From Shinisaurus crocodilurus (taxonomy: Eukaryota; Chordata; Lepidosauria; Squamata; Shinisauridae): 64,000 nucleotides of DNA. Below the pieces are notes generated by a model that worked only from the letters and a program-made list of their open reading frames with translations, did not search any database and was not told the origin of the DNA. The position numbers and the translations under genes were made by a program. Positions 54,201 through 63,798 of this stretch are shown here, one piece after another (the stretch's first letter is position 1; every line of letters begins with the position of its first letter). Location: assembly GCA_021292165.1 (NCBI GenBank), contig CM037877.1, positions 299,724,726 through 299,788,725 on the forward strand, in the 5' to 3' direction.

Positions 54201-57200
54201 AGATTCCACCTAAACATCAGGAAAAATTTCCTGACTGTCAGAGCAATAGGACAATGGAATCAACTACCTAGGGAGGTGGTGGGCTCTCCCAGTCTGGAGG
54301 CATTCAAGGTGCAGCTGGACGGCCATCTGTCAGAGATGCTTTGACCTAGATTCCTGCATTGAGCAGGGGGTTGGACTCGATGGCCTTGTAGGCCCCTTCC
54401 AACTCTACTTTTCTATGATTCTATGATTCCCCGCCACCCCACCCCACCCCACCCCAAGCAACTTGAGGTCAAGCCAGGCCTGCTGCAGTGTGTTCTCTTC
54501 CTGCTGGATTTGGGCACTGGCGTTGGTGGTGTTCCCCGGGCCATGCAGGGACCCTAAATTCCCGTTGCTTCCCCTTCCTAGAGAAACCTGCCCAGCTGAA
54601 TTTCTCACTGCTTGGGATTGGAGGAACAAAACACGACCAATGTACGAAACTTTTAAACTGGCTCCTTGGGAGAGTGTTCCCCCTTCCTCAAGGGGGGTTG
54701 GAATTAATCTAGATGGGTGTGTATCGAATCTACGTTGTCTCATGCTCCTCACCCAGCTTTTGCTTCCAGTTACTCTTGGTGTCAAGGTTAATATATCATG
54801 GTAATCATTCAGAAAAACAAATCCACATTTCTTTTCCCCAGAATGAAACCCAAAATATATTCTACCTGAGTCGGGTGCAGGCCAACCTGACAAACCAGTT
54901 CCCGCAGGCAAGAGGTAAGGTCATTTTGGGGGGCTCTGAATTGTGGGTCGTTATCTGGGCTGACACTTTTCCCAGCATGGAAATGCTTTGGGGACGGGGG
55001 GGACACTGCACTGGTTGCATTTCTGCCTGCCACACAGCTCTTGGAGGTACAAAGCTCACGTCCACAAACCCCACTCCAGGTGGAGGCGTGTTTGAGTGGA
55101 ATGCCCTGCCCAGTGGCTGGTTGTGCCATGGAAGAGGGGTGCCGCCACTTAACTCAAAGGTCACCAAGCGGGGTGCAAGCTTTCAAGACCCCCTAGATCG
55201 CTTCCTCAGGCGAGAGGTTACCAGAAGATTTGGAGAGGTATTGCCCTACTATGGATGTTGGCATTTTCCTTATGGTTTTAAGCCAGTTTCTCAGGGCAAA
55301 TCCAGTCACTGAGTTCATGCCCACCTCAGCCTGTGTGCCCATTTAGGGGCTGAATCAGAGGCTGGAGGGAGTTGAACAAGAACCCCAAAGACCTGACAAG
55401 ACGATGGAGAAGACTCCTCTCTCATCCTCCACTGTTAAGCCATCCTTCCCCAGCCTGGTGCCTTGCAGATGTGTGCAGGGCTTGGGAGTTGTAGTCCGAC
55501 ACATCTGGAGGGCGCCAGGCTGGGGAAGGCTGTGGTAAAGGAGCATAAATCATTTCATTTCATTTATTTCATTTATATACCGCCCCACAGCCGAAGCTCT
55601 CTGGGCAGCTCACAACACTCTAAACAACACTCTAAACAACAATAAAAAACATACAAAATAGTTTAAAAAACCAAATTTAAAAACACAGTTTAAAATAACA
55701 ATACAAAAGCCAATAAAACTGAACCTACAGGTGACAATCCCCTCCGTGCTATTCCAAGCTCCTAACTAGATGCCTTGGCATAGAGGGAAAGTCTTAACCT
55801 GGCGCCGAAAAGATAGTCAGGTCGGCGAGATTGAGGGAAAGATTGCCCAAGAGCATCATATCTGAGAGGGGATTCCCACATTCAGAGCTGCACTAACGGT
55901 CTAACAAAAGCCATTACGGCAGTGTTTCTCAACCTTGGGTCCCCAGATGTTTTTGGCCTACAACTCCCAGCATGCCCCAGCCAGTCCCAATGCAAGTTTA
56001 GACAGAAAAAAGGCCTACAACTACAATCCCATGCAAGTTTAGACAGAAAAAAGGCCTACAACTCCCAGCATGCCCCAGCCACATGAACTTACTGGTTCAT
56101 GTGAACTTAACTCTTTATTAAATAGATAATTCGCCTTTTCTACGAAGGAGAGGCCAAAGCGGGGTGGGGGGGTGACCAATCATTTCAACAGGCCTCAGAC
56201 CACTTCCTTTGTCCTCGCAGAGACCTCCTTTGCAGCCCACAATTCCTCTCTCCACGAGTTCGAGGCCCACATCGGAAACTCTTACCAGTGCAAGAACCGC
56301 AGCTTGGCCCTCGCGGAAGGCTTTTACCTGAACGCCCTGAATGAACGCATCCAGGCCTTTGGGCTGCAAGGTGGAGAATTTGGAGACGGTAAGAAACACC
56401 CCCCGCACCCCCGCCCATCATACCGCAGGCTTTATTTACCTGGTTTTAAATCCACATTGCACGCCAAGTTTCCTTTCCCGCGTGCAGTCTTACTCCCAAT
56501 GCAGCAACGTCAGTTTGAGCTTTCACCCCATCGAGCGCATTCCCTACTCTCTGGTTCAGTGGGAAACCCTCTCCCAGCTTTTTCCCAGGCTCATCTGAAG
56601 AGTTCCCTTATGGACGTGGAGGTCGCCCACTTCCCCCAAATGCGCCCATTTACCTCAGTGCTGCTAACCCTTCGTGCTGCAAGGAACCAACTTTGGCAGA
56701 GCAAGCATGGATGCTGCTTCCCCCCCCCCCCCCCACACACACAACACAAACACAGCCACCATTATGAATACGCAAGGAGCAGCCCATCGGGGTGGGTGCC
56801 TCTCCTTTGGTCCCCCTTGCCCTATGCCCCGTTCCGTGGTTCCTTGAGGCCCACAGTGGAAGCAGGTAGCATCTACTGGCAGTCAGATGAAGGCAGATGG
56901 GAATCCCATCCAGTGAGCAGAGTCAGGTCATAGAATCATAGAATCATCGAAAAGTAGAGTTGGAAGGGGCCTACAAGGCCATCGAGTCCAACCCCCTGCT
57001 CAGTGCAGGAATCCAGGTCAAAGCATCTCTGACAGATGTCTGTCCAGCTGCACCTTGAATGCCTCCAGAGTGGGAGAGCCCACCACCTCCCTAGGTAGTT
57101 GATTCCATTGTCTTATTGCTCTGACAGTCAGGAAATGTTTCCTGATGTTTAAGTGGAATCTAGGTTCCTGTAACTTGAGCCCATTATTCCGTGTCCTGCA

Positions 57201-58110
57201 AACTGGGATGATCGAGAAGAGATCCTGGCCCTCCTCTGTGTGACATCCCTTCAAATACTGGAAGAGTGCGATCATATCTCCCCTCAGTCTCCTCTTCTGA
57301 AGGCTAAACATGCCCAGTTCTTTCAGTCTCTCCTCATAGGGCCTTGTTTCCAGTCCCTTTATCATCCTTGTTGCCCTCCTCTGAACCCTCTCCAGTTTGT
57401 CTATGTCCTTCTTAAAGTGAGGTGCCCAGAACTGGACGCAGTACTCAAGATGAGGCCTAACCAGTGCCGAGTAAAGGGGAATTATCACAGTGCCGAGTAA
57501 AGGTCATGGCAGGCAAGGTCAGGTTAAACTGATGCAGCCCAATCAAAGTAGACCGGTCAAGGCAAGAAGAAAATAAGGGCCTTGGATAGCTTCAAGGATA
57601 GGTTCTGGTGTCTAGAACTGTCTCCTACTAGGACAGTAGGAGGATGTTGTCTCAGCAGAGAGCTAAGGCCAACTGAAGCCTTATGTAGGCTGACAAGACC
57701 TGTAGTACGGTCAGCTCTACCTCTCCTGGAGGAGCTGACTGGAATGTTTAAGGGCCCTTGCGTGATTTTGTAGCCTGAGATTTCTGCAAGGCTAGGGAGA
57801 GGGCGATTCTGCTGGGGACTCATCCTCCAAGCCAGAGGACAATGGGAGGGCCCTGAACGAACAGACTCTCCTGCCCCTAAGGAGGTAGCCTGTGCCTCGT
57901 CCTCTACTGCACACTGGGGGGTCATCATGATGCCATCTCCTCCTGACTAATTCTTTTTTGCCTCTTTCAGCGGAGGTCTGTCCCGAGCAGAGACGTTCAA
58001 ACGTTCTGCCCATCGTCGTGGGTGTGGGCCTTGGCCTCCTCATCCTCATTGTCCTAGCGGCTGTCGCAGTGGGACGATGCCGTAACCGCCAGGGCTACCA
58101 AACCCTCTAA
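49053..58110 (+). CDS. CD68: CD68 / macrosialin, LAMP-family lysosomal glycoprotein
   Basis: Type I glycoprotein of late endosomes and lysosomes in macrophages. Exons: 49053-49125, 49816-50534, 51752-51871, 54842-54914, 56221-56388, 57971-58110; phases agree, 430 residues (human 354). Exon 1 encodes a signal peptide (about 24 residues, [12 protein letters not shown]). Exon 2 holds a long Thr/His/Pro/Lys-rich mucin-like stretch with 22-residue repeats, then the start of the LAMP domain ([13 protein letters not shown]...QFQVRY). Four cysteines (AVCL, GNCSS, YQCKN, EVCPE) fit the LAMP disulfide pattern. Several N-x-S/T sites. The last exon gives the membrane helix ([20 protein letters not shown]) and the tail [12 protein letters not shown], a YxxL lysosomal sorting signal at the very end, as in mammals (YQAL). 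The exon-3 donor (AAG|GTGCAC) is weak but phase and homology support it. Position between EIF4A1 and MPDU1 confirms orthology. Confidence 0.95.
49446..49484. repeat. (TC)n microsatellite
   Basis: About 17 CT units in CD68 intron 1. Confidence 0.95.
50095..50400 (+). repeat. CD68: 66-bp imperfect tandem repeats in CD68 exon 2
   Basis: About four units encode [20 protein letters not shown] plus PQ (22 residues). The second and third are nearly identical, which points to recent unequal exchange. Dense Thr and Pro predict O-glycosylation; His and Lys are unusually frequent. Confidence 0.9.
51052..51106. mobile_element. MITE fragment (TTCCCCAACC-type)
   Basis: CCTTCCCCAACCCGGTGCTC...CACCAGATTGGGGAAGGCC; the centre has been deleted. 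Confidence 0.65.
51213..51246. repeat. (TG)n microsatellite
   Basis: About 16 GT units in CD68 intron 2. Confidence 0.95.
51450..51688 (+). mobile_element. tRNA-derived SINE (Sauria type)
   Basis: TGTGGCGTAGTGGTTAGAG to an AATAAATAAATAAA tail; first bases of the head missing. It ends only about 60 bases before CD68 exon 3. Confidence 0.93.
52020..52530. repeat. Interspersed repeat, family R3 (copy 3), split by a MITE
   Basis: Blocks GCAGGGGTGGGGAACCTCC, GGCAAAAGGGGC-like (AGCAAAAGGGGCGGGGCC), CTTAAAGCTCTTCCTGCCAG and GTGGCCATCTAGGG match copies 1 and 2. A hAT MITE (52170-52288) lies inside. Confidence 0.75.
52170..52288. mobile_element. Palindromic hAT MITE nested in family R3
   Basis: CAGTGTTCTCCAACTTTGGG...GGTTGGAGAACACTG, flanked by CCTTAGCG (52162-52169) and CCTTAGCT (52289-52296), an 8-bp duplication with one difference. 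The centre is slightly deleted. Confidence 0.93.
53836..53945 (-). mobile_element. tRNA-derived SINE, second family (minus)
   Basis: CAGGCAGGGTTTCAGGCAGG, CTACCTGGAGACACTGCTGG and GATCGAACCGGGGGCTTTCT are the reverse of the family body and B box. Confidence 0.7.
53975..54428 (+). mobile_element. CR1 LINE 3' end
   Basis: GGGCAACAAGGATGATAAAG to TATGATTCTATGATT. 5'-truncated; one frameshift near 54024. In CD68 intron 3. Confidence 0.93.
55446..55535. mobile_element. Palindromic MITE (TTCCCCAACC-type), short
   Basis: CATCCTTCCCCAGCCTGGTG...GTTGTAGTCCGACACATCTG...CAGGCTGGGGAAGGCTG. Confidence 0.75.
55547..55730. repeat. Interspersed repeat, family R2 (copy 2)
   Basis: CATTTCATTT tract, TATATACCGCCCCACAGCCG, CTCTGGGCAGCTCACAAC, then AAAACACAGTTTAAAATAAC, colinear with 3100-3272. 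Confidence 0.75.
55920..56085. mobile_element. Rearranged MITE combining two families
   Basis: Starts as the CAGTGTTCTC hAT MITE, then twice has TGCAAGTTTAGACAGAAAAA plus AAGGCCTACAAC, the arm of the 25777 family. No intact palindrome remains. Confidence 0.75.
56700..56760. repeat. Poly-C / CA-rich low-complexity tract
   Basis: C run followed by CACACACA and AACACAAACACAGCC in CD68 intron 5. Confidence 0.8.
56935..57487 (-). mobile_element. CR1 LINE 3' portion, minus orientation
   Basis: Left end has the reversed terminal repeat CATAGAATCATAGAATCAT. An open frame on the minus strand (57018-57488) encodes the CR1 RT C-terminus ([16 protein letters not shown] to RHLSEML). 5'-truncated. In CD68 intron 5. 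Confidence 0.93.
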
Positions 58111-58945
58111 GGAGCCTTCGCTGGCGCACACCATCTGTGGAGCTACAGCTGGGCCAAAGGAGAATTGAGAACTGGATTTGGGGTCCTCTCTACCTCCTGC
58201 AAGAGCTATCTTGGGCAGTAGTATTTGCCCCTTTGCTGCTCCTCCTACCCGTCGCTATCTTCACACCTGTTTCATAATTGTTGCTCAAACTATCAGCTCA
58301 ACCATTATAGAATGACAGATGGAAGCCAATGAATTTCCCTTACATCTTTTAATATGTGTTTGTTGCAGGAGGCTAAAGCCATGGTGCATTCAGGCATGAC
58401 GAGAAAAAAACTGGCTATTGGACAAAAACATTGCATATGGAGACCCAGCTCTCTTGGGATGGGAAGCTGGGTGTCAGTTTTGGGAGTTTCTTCTCCGGGA
58501 GGGGTGCGGAGCAATTGTAACAGGATGCACAGACCTGTCCTATGTGCTCTGCTCAGCGGGACCGACTCCCAGCAGTTAGGTGGCCATCCTATGCACACTT
58601 ACCTAGATGCAAGCTCAATTTAAACGAAGTGGGGCTTCCTTCTGAGTAAATAAGCATGGGATGAGCTGTTTGGAGGGATGTTTCGCTTTGACTTGTGGAA
58701 AGTACTGGGTCTGAGACTGCCTCCCCTCTGCCAGCCAAATTGTATTAAGAATTAGTTCATATGCCATTCATATTTCCAAATGTCGACTTTCCTTTGGGTC
58801 CCTCCGATTCATTCCTTGAGCCCTTTCATCTATTCTGTGAATAAGTTCTGTGAATCTTTTAAGAGATATGAGGCGCCCCACCCTCCACATCACATACAAG
58901 TTGCTGTAAACCACTCAAACCCCGTGGGGCACTTAATCACTCACA

Positions 58946-58951
58946 AATAAA
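58946..58951 (+). terminator. CD68: CD68 polyA signal
   Basis: AATAAA, 836 bases after the TAA stop. The next gene is convergent, with its own signal about 0.5 kb away. Confidence 0.75.
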
Positions 58952-59462
58952 GAACGCTTTAAATTGTTTTGGGTAGCTGAGTTTATGCTTGCATTGTACA
59001 TTGACCCTAACCCTAACCTCACCACAGGGTCCCTGCTGTCTTTTATCCCCCTTTCATAGCTTCTGCAATTTGACCATGAATTTCCCACATGCATTCCCAA
59101 ATTTGTCTCCGAAATCATATGGGCTTGGAACATGCTTGCCAAATTTTGCACCCTGATGTCAAGCACTCCACTTGTGTGCCAGTGCACCCCTTTTGTCACT
59201 CAATATCTCCTGCTCCCTTCATGATGAGACTGCCCCTCTAATCCTGGATGTGTCTGGACTGTTTGTGGTTTGGGAACAAACAGCATTCTGCATGTGCACA
59301 CGGGCAATTTTATTGCTCCCCATGGTCGAGGGCTGAACCTTACACTGAAAATGGTGTTAAATGGGTAATTAGGATATGGGCAAGAGGCCCTGAAAAATAG
59401 AGGTGCAGCAGTTCTTAACCCAACACAACACAGGAAACATGCAACATCAAGTTTTGGAAGAT

Positions 59463-59468
59463 TTTATT
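59463..59468 (-). terminator. Presumed polyA signal of the HARBI1-like gene
   Basis: AATAAA on the minus strand, about 415 bases beyond the family-type stop at 59884. Confidence 0.55.
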
Positions 59469-59883
59469 AAAGATTGATATCCACCCACACCAATCTCTAA
59501 GGCTCCAAATTCACTTTCACTCCCAATCTAATACGTTCCAGTAACTTCTAATATTCCAGTTCCAATGACTGAGTCCGTCTCAGTCCTAGTCTTCTTTCTC
59601 CTACTCACAAACCCAGTTCCTCAACTTTTGGGGCGGTGGGGGTGAGGGTGTTCTGTAGACAGTGATGTTAGCTACAGCAGGCCCCAAAGAATGGAAAATG
59701 CAAACCAGATAAAACAATAGCTTTTCGTGTATCAGTCGGTGTAAGCTGCTGTTGGGAGTATGCAGACATTCAAATTCCACAGTATCTATCTGCCGAATGA
59801 ACTGTGTAAATATCCCTACACCAACCTGTGTTGGTCTAATTTAAGATACTATTTGACGGGCCTCGCTTCCCCAGTTTTTCCAA

Positions 59884-61270
59884 TCAGCCCCTCAGTGCCA
59901 ACGCCAGAGCATCACGAATCTCCACCGCGTCAGCGTCTTCCTCCTCGCCGTCGTCAAACAGGTGTTCCTCCCGCTGCTCGCCTTCGTCCTCCATCCAGCA
60001 TGACTGGAAGACGTCTCCACGTGCCTCACAGACATTGTGGAGGGTACAGCAGGCAGCGAATGAGGGTGGGCAGGAAGGAAACATCTGTGTCGTTGCGTTT
60101 GGTAAGACAGCGCCAACGTCCCCGCAGGCGCCCAAAGGCCACACCCACCACTGTCCGTGCGGCAGCCGCATACTCATTGAATCGCTGTTGGGCGGGAGTC
60201 AGAACCTCATCCCGATAGGGCCGCATGAGCCAAGGGAGGAAGGGGTAGGAACAGCCGCCCAGCAAATACACAGGCACCTGGACCCCACTGACATCTTGGG
60301 AGCCCCCTGGAAACAGTTCGCCCTCTTGGGCTCGTTGATACAGCTCTGACGTGCACAGCACTTGGGTGTCCGTCACCCTTCCCGGGCATCCAACGTTGAT
60401 ATCCCAGAAACAGCCGCGGGAGTCGACGGCAGCCTGGACCACGACCGAATGCCAGCCGTGGCGATTGTAGTAGCCTGCGGCGTTTTCGTTGGGTGCGCGG
60501 ATGGGGATGTGGAGGGATCCCAACACACCAGCCAACTGGGGCAAGGGGAAGCCATTCCCGGCAGCCACTTCCGCAGGGTCCGGAGGGCGCACGTACGCCG
60601 GCGTGAGGATGCCCACCACGGCTTCACAAACGTCACGCAGGATCTTGCAGACGGTGGAGCGTGACACCCCAAAGAGCTGCTCTACCGCCCGGTACTCGGT
60701 GCAAGCCCCCAGGCGCCAGAGCGTCATGGCAAGGCGCACGTCGGCCGGGATGGCGCGGCGCATGTTGGTGTCCCGGCGCTGAATGGCGTTGCGCAGCTGG
60801 GCGCAGAGGTAGTCAAACGTGCCAGGCGACACGCGGAAGTTCTCGACCCACTCCCACTGGCTGAAGGCTTTGACCCGCACGATTTCCCAGAAGGCCGAGC
60901 TCCGTGCTTTGCTCCACAGGCGCCGCTCCCGTAGCAACCGAGGCAAGCTGCCCCCGCCCCCGCCGCCCCCCTGGCAAAGGTCCACTAAGCCAGGAGTCTG
61001 AGCCAGCAACCGGTACAGCCACAGCAGCGCAAAGCGTTGGCGTGAGCGGGCCTGGACCCGGTGATGGCGAGCAGCCCTGCGCCGGCAGGCGGCCTCACGC
61101 AGGCGCCGGCCCCGCTGCAGCCGCATGTAGTAGAGCAGGCAAAGGGCCACCGTGCCACGGCTGAGGGCGGGCAGCAGCTGCTGCTGCTGCTGCTGCTGCT
61201 GTTGGGGGCCCTCGCTCCTGCAGCCTGGGCTGCTGCTGGGGCAAGATGGCTGCTGAGGTGTGGCAGCCAT
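59884..61270 (-). CDS. HARBI1-like transposase-derived protein with dead triad and a frameshift
   Basis: Intronless gene of the PIF/Harbinger transposase (DDE_Tnp_4) family. The open frame from ATG 61270 runs to 60026 (414 residues): poly-Gln (about residues 24-31), Arg-rich segment, Gly-rich run, then a helix-turn-helix-like part (RLGACTEYRAVEQLFGVSRSTVCKIL) and the nuclease fold (HIPIRAP, GYYNRHGWHS, PGRVTDTQVL, PFLPWLMRPY, FGRLRGRWRCL). The catalytic positions, D in VDxxH, D in GDSxF and E in IExxF of HARBI1, are all Gly here (GVLGSLH, LLGGCSY, VVGVAFG). One base too many near 60058 ends the frame early; the next frame continues with the family C-terminus (AACCTLHNVC, acidic tail) to 59884. 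Start context AAAATGGCTG is strong. A domesticated, non-catalytic protein or a young pseudogene; one-base assembly error is possible. Confidence 0.85.
61172..61203. repeat. (CTG)n trinucleotide run encoding poly-Gln of the HARBI1-like protein
   Basis: On the minus strand these are CAG codons. Length polymorphism is likely. Confidence 0.9.
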
Positions 61271-61665
61271 TTTGTCCCTTGGCCAAAGTCAGCCAGACAA
61301 TGAGGGGCGGGGCGCGGCTGGAGGGACCCCCCTCCCCGCGGGGGGAGAGGAATTCGAAGAGCGCCTGCGCAAGGAGCCACCGGCTTGAACGGCATCCGAG
61401 AGTATGCGCACGCGCGAGCAGCACCAGCCCCGGTCAGCGCGGCGGCGGCCTTGGGGGCAGAGTGCGCGTGCGCAGCGCTAAATGGCGGCGCCCTCAAGAC
61501 ACCCGAGGGCGCATGCGCATAGCGTCCTTAGGTGCGGCGGCTCCAGCCGCGGAGCATGCGCAAACGGAGCCGCGTTACCTCAGGGCGCATGAGCACGGGA
61601 TCCGGCACGTTCAAGGCCCGATGGAGGCGGAAGTTTCGCCCTCCTCAGGCTTCCACTTTGCCAAA
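61271..61665. promoter_or_regulatory. Bidirectional CpG-island promoter, HARBI1-like / MPDU1
   Basis: 395 bases between two divergent start codons. Contains a perfect NRF1 site GCGCATGCGC (61509-61518) and several near-NRF1 words (TGCGCACGCGC near 61403, GTGCGCAGCGC near 61469, CATGCGCAAACG near 61554). Both start codons lie in AAAATGGC(T/G)GC, the YY1 initiator-type word; another ATGGCGGC is at 61481. Confidence 0.75.
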
Positions 61666-63238
61666 ATGGCGGCGTCGGCGCTGAAGGGCGCGTTGGTCCC
61701 GCACGTCCTCCCGGAGCACTGCTACGACGAGCTCATCGTCGATTTCAACCTCTTGCACAGTGAGTCGGGGCCTCCTCCTTTCCCCGAGCAGCGTCCCGTA
61801 GCGCCGTCGCCACGGCAACACCCGGCCAGGCGGAAGCGCCTCGGGACGACCGGCGGCCATCTTGGTGAAGGGTGAAAGTCCCCGGCCGCCATCTTCATCA
61901 ATTGAGGGATATAGATGGGTGGCCATATTGGAAGGGGGCGGAAGTGATGTCTCGATGCGTCCCGGGCCCTCGGGTGTTCTGCCATATTGGAGCCGGGCGG
62001 AAGTGTCCCGGCACTTTATTATTATTTATGCATTTATTTTTCAATTTTATATCCGGCTGAGGCGCACAATATACTTTGAAAACTGGGATCTTTATGGAAC
62101 ACAAATCCCATGAGTTAGCGAATGAATGAATTGATTAAATAAATAGAGCTAGGGGCGGAACGAGGCGAAGCCACTTGGCGCCATGTTGCTTTGGGGCGTA
62201 ACTAGTAGCCTCAAGTTAGTAATTCAGGATTGCCTTTTCTTTTAATGTATCCAGTGGGCTTCCAAACCCTGCCTCTTTCTTTCTGCAGAGCTCCTTTAAT
62301 AGTGAAGCAGTTTCCTATGTGTAGAGATGGTGACGGAGGAAACTACCTGTTAAACTTCTGCCTGTCATGCTACTGCAGAAAGAAAGGTGGTTACTTACTC
62401 CATCAGGGGACTATGCATGGCCTTGCATGAATGACCCTGTCAGCCACGGCTGCCCAGATTAACAATTGGATTTGTCACCTGCCTCACAGAAACGTTATAA
62501 GAGTAAACTTAGTAAAGGTTGTAAAGTAAACATTAAATATGGTGGTAGTATTAAATTCTATTTTGTTTTGTTTTTTGTCTTTCTCTTCCATTCCCTTAGT
62601 TCCATGCCTCAAAATCCTCATCAGCAAAGGACTTGGATTTGCTATCGTTGCTGGTTCCCTCATGGGTATGAGTGCTTAAATTTCCCTGGCAGACCACTGT
62701 TAATAATGGGATTGGCACTGTTTGCATTTAATTTCCTTCCTACTTCACTGTTTACAATTCTTCCCCCTCCCCCTAGATGTACCGTATATAAACCTGAAAC
62801 TCCATAATATTCCGTAATGCATCTGATGAAGTGGGCTACAGTCCACGAAAGCTTATGCCAGAATAAACGGGCTAGTCTTTATGGTGCCACAAATGTCTTC
62901 GTTGTTTTTGCTGCAATAGACTAACACACGGCTACCTTCTGGAAATTTACTGTGTGAGCTGAGCTGCTGGCGCTGAAGTCTGCCTATGATTCAGATCTAT
63001 CAGTTGAGCTGAAAACCCTTTTTGGGGTAGGTAGGAGGATACATACTGATGATGCAAATTTTGGGTGGCTTCTTACTGTTGTCTTATTCCTCCCCCTTTC
63101 TGCAGTGAAGCTGCCCCAGATCTTCAAGATCCTGGGGGCCAAGAGTGCCGAGGGCTTGAGCTTCCATTCCATATTGCTGGAGCTACTTGCCATCACTGGC
63201 ACCATGGCCTACAGCATCTCCAAAAGTTTCCCATTCAG
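61666..63238 (+). CDS. MPDU1: Mannose-P-dolichol utilization defect 1 protein (5' part)
   Basis: ER membrane protein of the PQ-loop family needed for use of dolichol-phosphate mannose and glucose in N-glycan and GPI assembly. Exons seen: 61666-61759, 62600-62665, 63106-63238; phases 1, 1, 2. The remaining exons lie beyond 64000. The start [21 protein letters not shown] aligns with the human start; an upstream in-frame ATG at 61621 would add 15 residues but has a poor context (C at -3), whereas 61666 has A at -3 and G at +4. The first hydrophobic segment ([12 protein letters not shown]) leads into the PQ-loop motif [20 protein letters not shown], and a second hydrophobic segment ([16 protein letters not shown]) follows. 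Divergent with the HARBI1-like gene. Confidence 0.95.
61850..62010. promoter_or_regulatory. MPDU1: Repeated GCCAT(A/C)TTGG and GCGGAAGT words in MPDU1 intron 1
   Basis: GGCCATCTTGG (about 61855), GCCGCCATCTTC (61886), GGCCATATTGG (61921) and GCCATATTGG (61981) are YY1-like; GGGCGGAAGTG occurs twice (about 61936, 61996) and matches ETS/GABPA. Confidence 0.5.
62780..62945. repeat. Interspersed repeat with GCATCTGATGAAGTGGGC motif
   Basis: A sequence common in amniote genomes, here with GATGAAGTGG...CCACGAAAGCTTATGCC, AATAAACGGGCTAGTCTTTA and a TGCTGCAATAGACTAACACA end. In MPDU1 intron 2. I cannot name the family with certainty. Confidence 0.6.
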
Positions 63239-63555
63239 GTAAGGCAGCACCTGAGATTCCAGGACGAGTCCCGCCCTTAATTTCCACCCTCATCCTGGGC
63301 AGGGGGTCAGGCAAAAGTCCTACTCAAGATCCTTCGGCGCCCTGTCCTTCAACAGCTGAGCTTCTGTTGCTTTCTCTCCCTTGTCTATTACCCCGTCCCT
63401 TTCTCAGTCACTACAGAGAACGCTTGCACTGGCTTCCCCTTTGCAACAGATCCTCGTAACCATCCCTGATTCTGGGGTTTAGTGCGGAGGATAGAAATGA
63501 GCTATGACCCCAAAGTAGGATTGCCAGTTGGCTGGATTCGATGCAAGGCATGCAG

Positions 63556-63798
63556 ATTTATTTATTTATTTATTATTATATTTATACCCCGCCTTTTTTC
63601 CTGCAAGGAACCCAAGGCAGCTTACATAATCTTCCTCCTCCTCTCAATTTTCCCTCACAATAACCCTGTGAGGTAGGTTAGGCTGAGAGTCAGTGACTGG
63701 CCCAAAGTCACCCAGTGAGTTTCATGGCCGAGCGGGACTAGAACCCGGATCTCCCAAGTCCCAGTCCAACACTCTCACCACTACGCCACACTGGCTCC
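63556..63798 (-). mobile_element. tRNA-derived SINE (Sauria type), minus
   Basis: TTATTTATTTATTATTATAT tail on the left, head CTACGCCACACTGGCT on the right. In MPDU1 intron 3. The rest to 64000 shows no exon. Confidence 0.93.

Noticed and set aside
61621..61665. Upstream in-frame ATG of MPDU1 as the start
   Set aside because: Poor context and no match in the family; the next ATG aligns with the human start.
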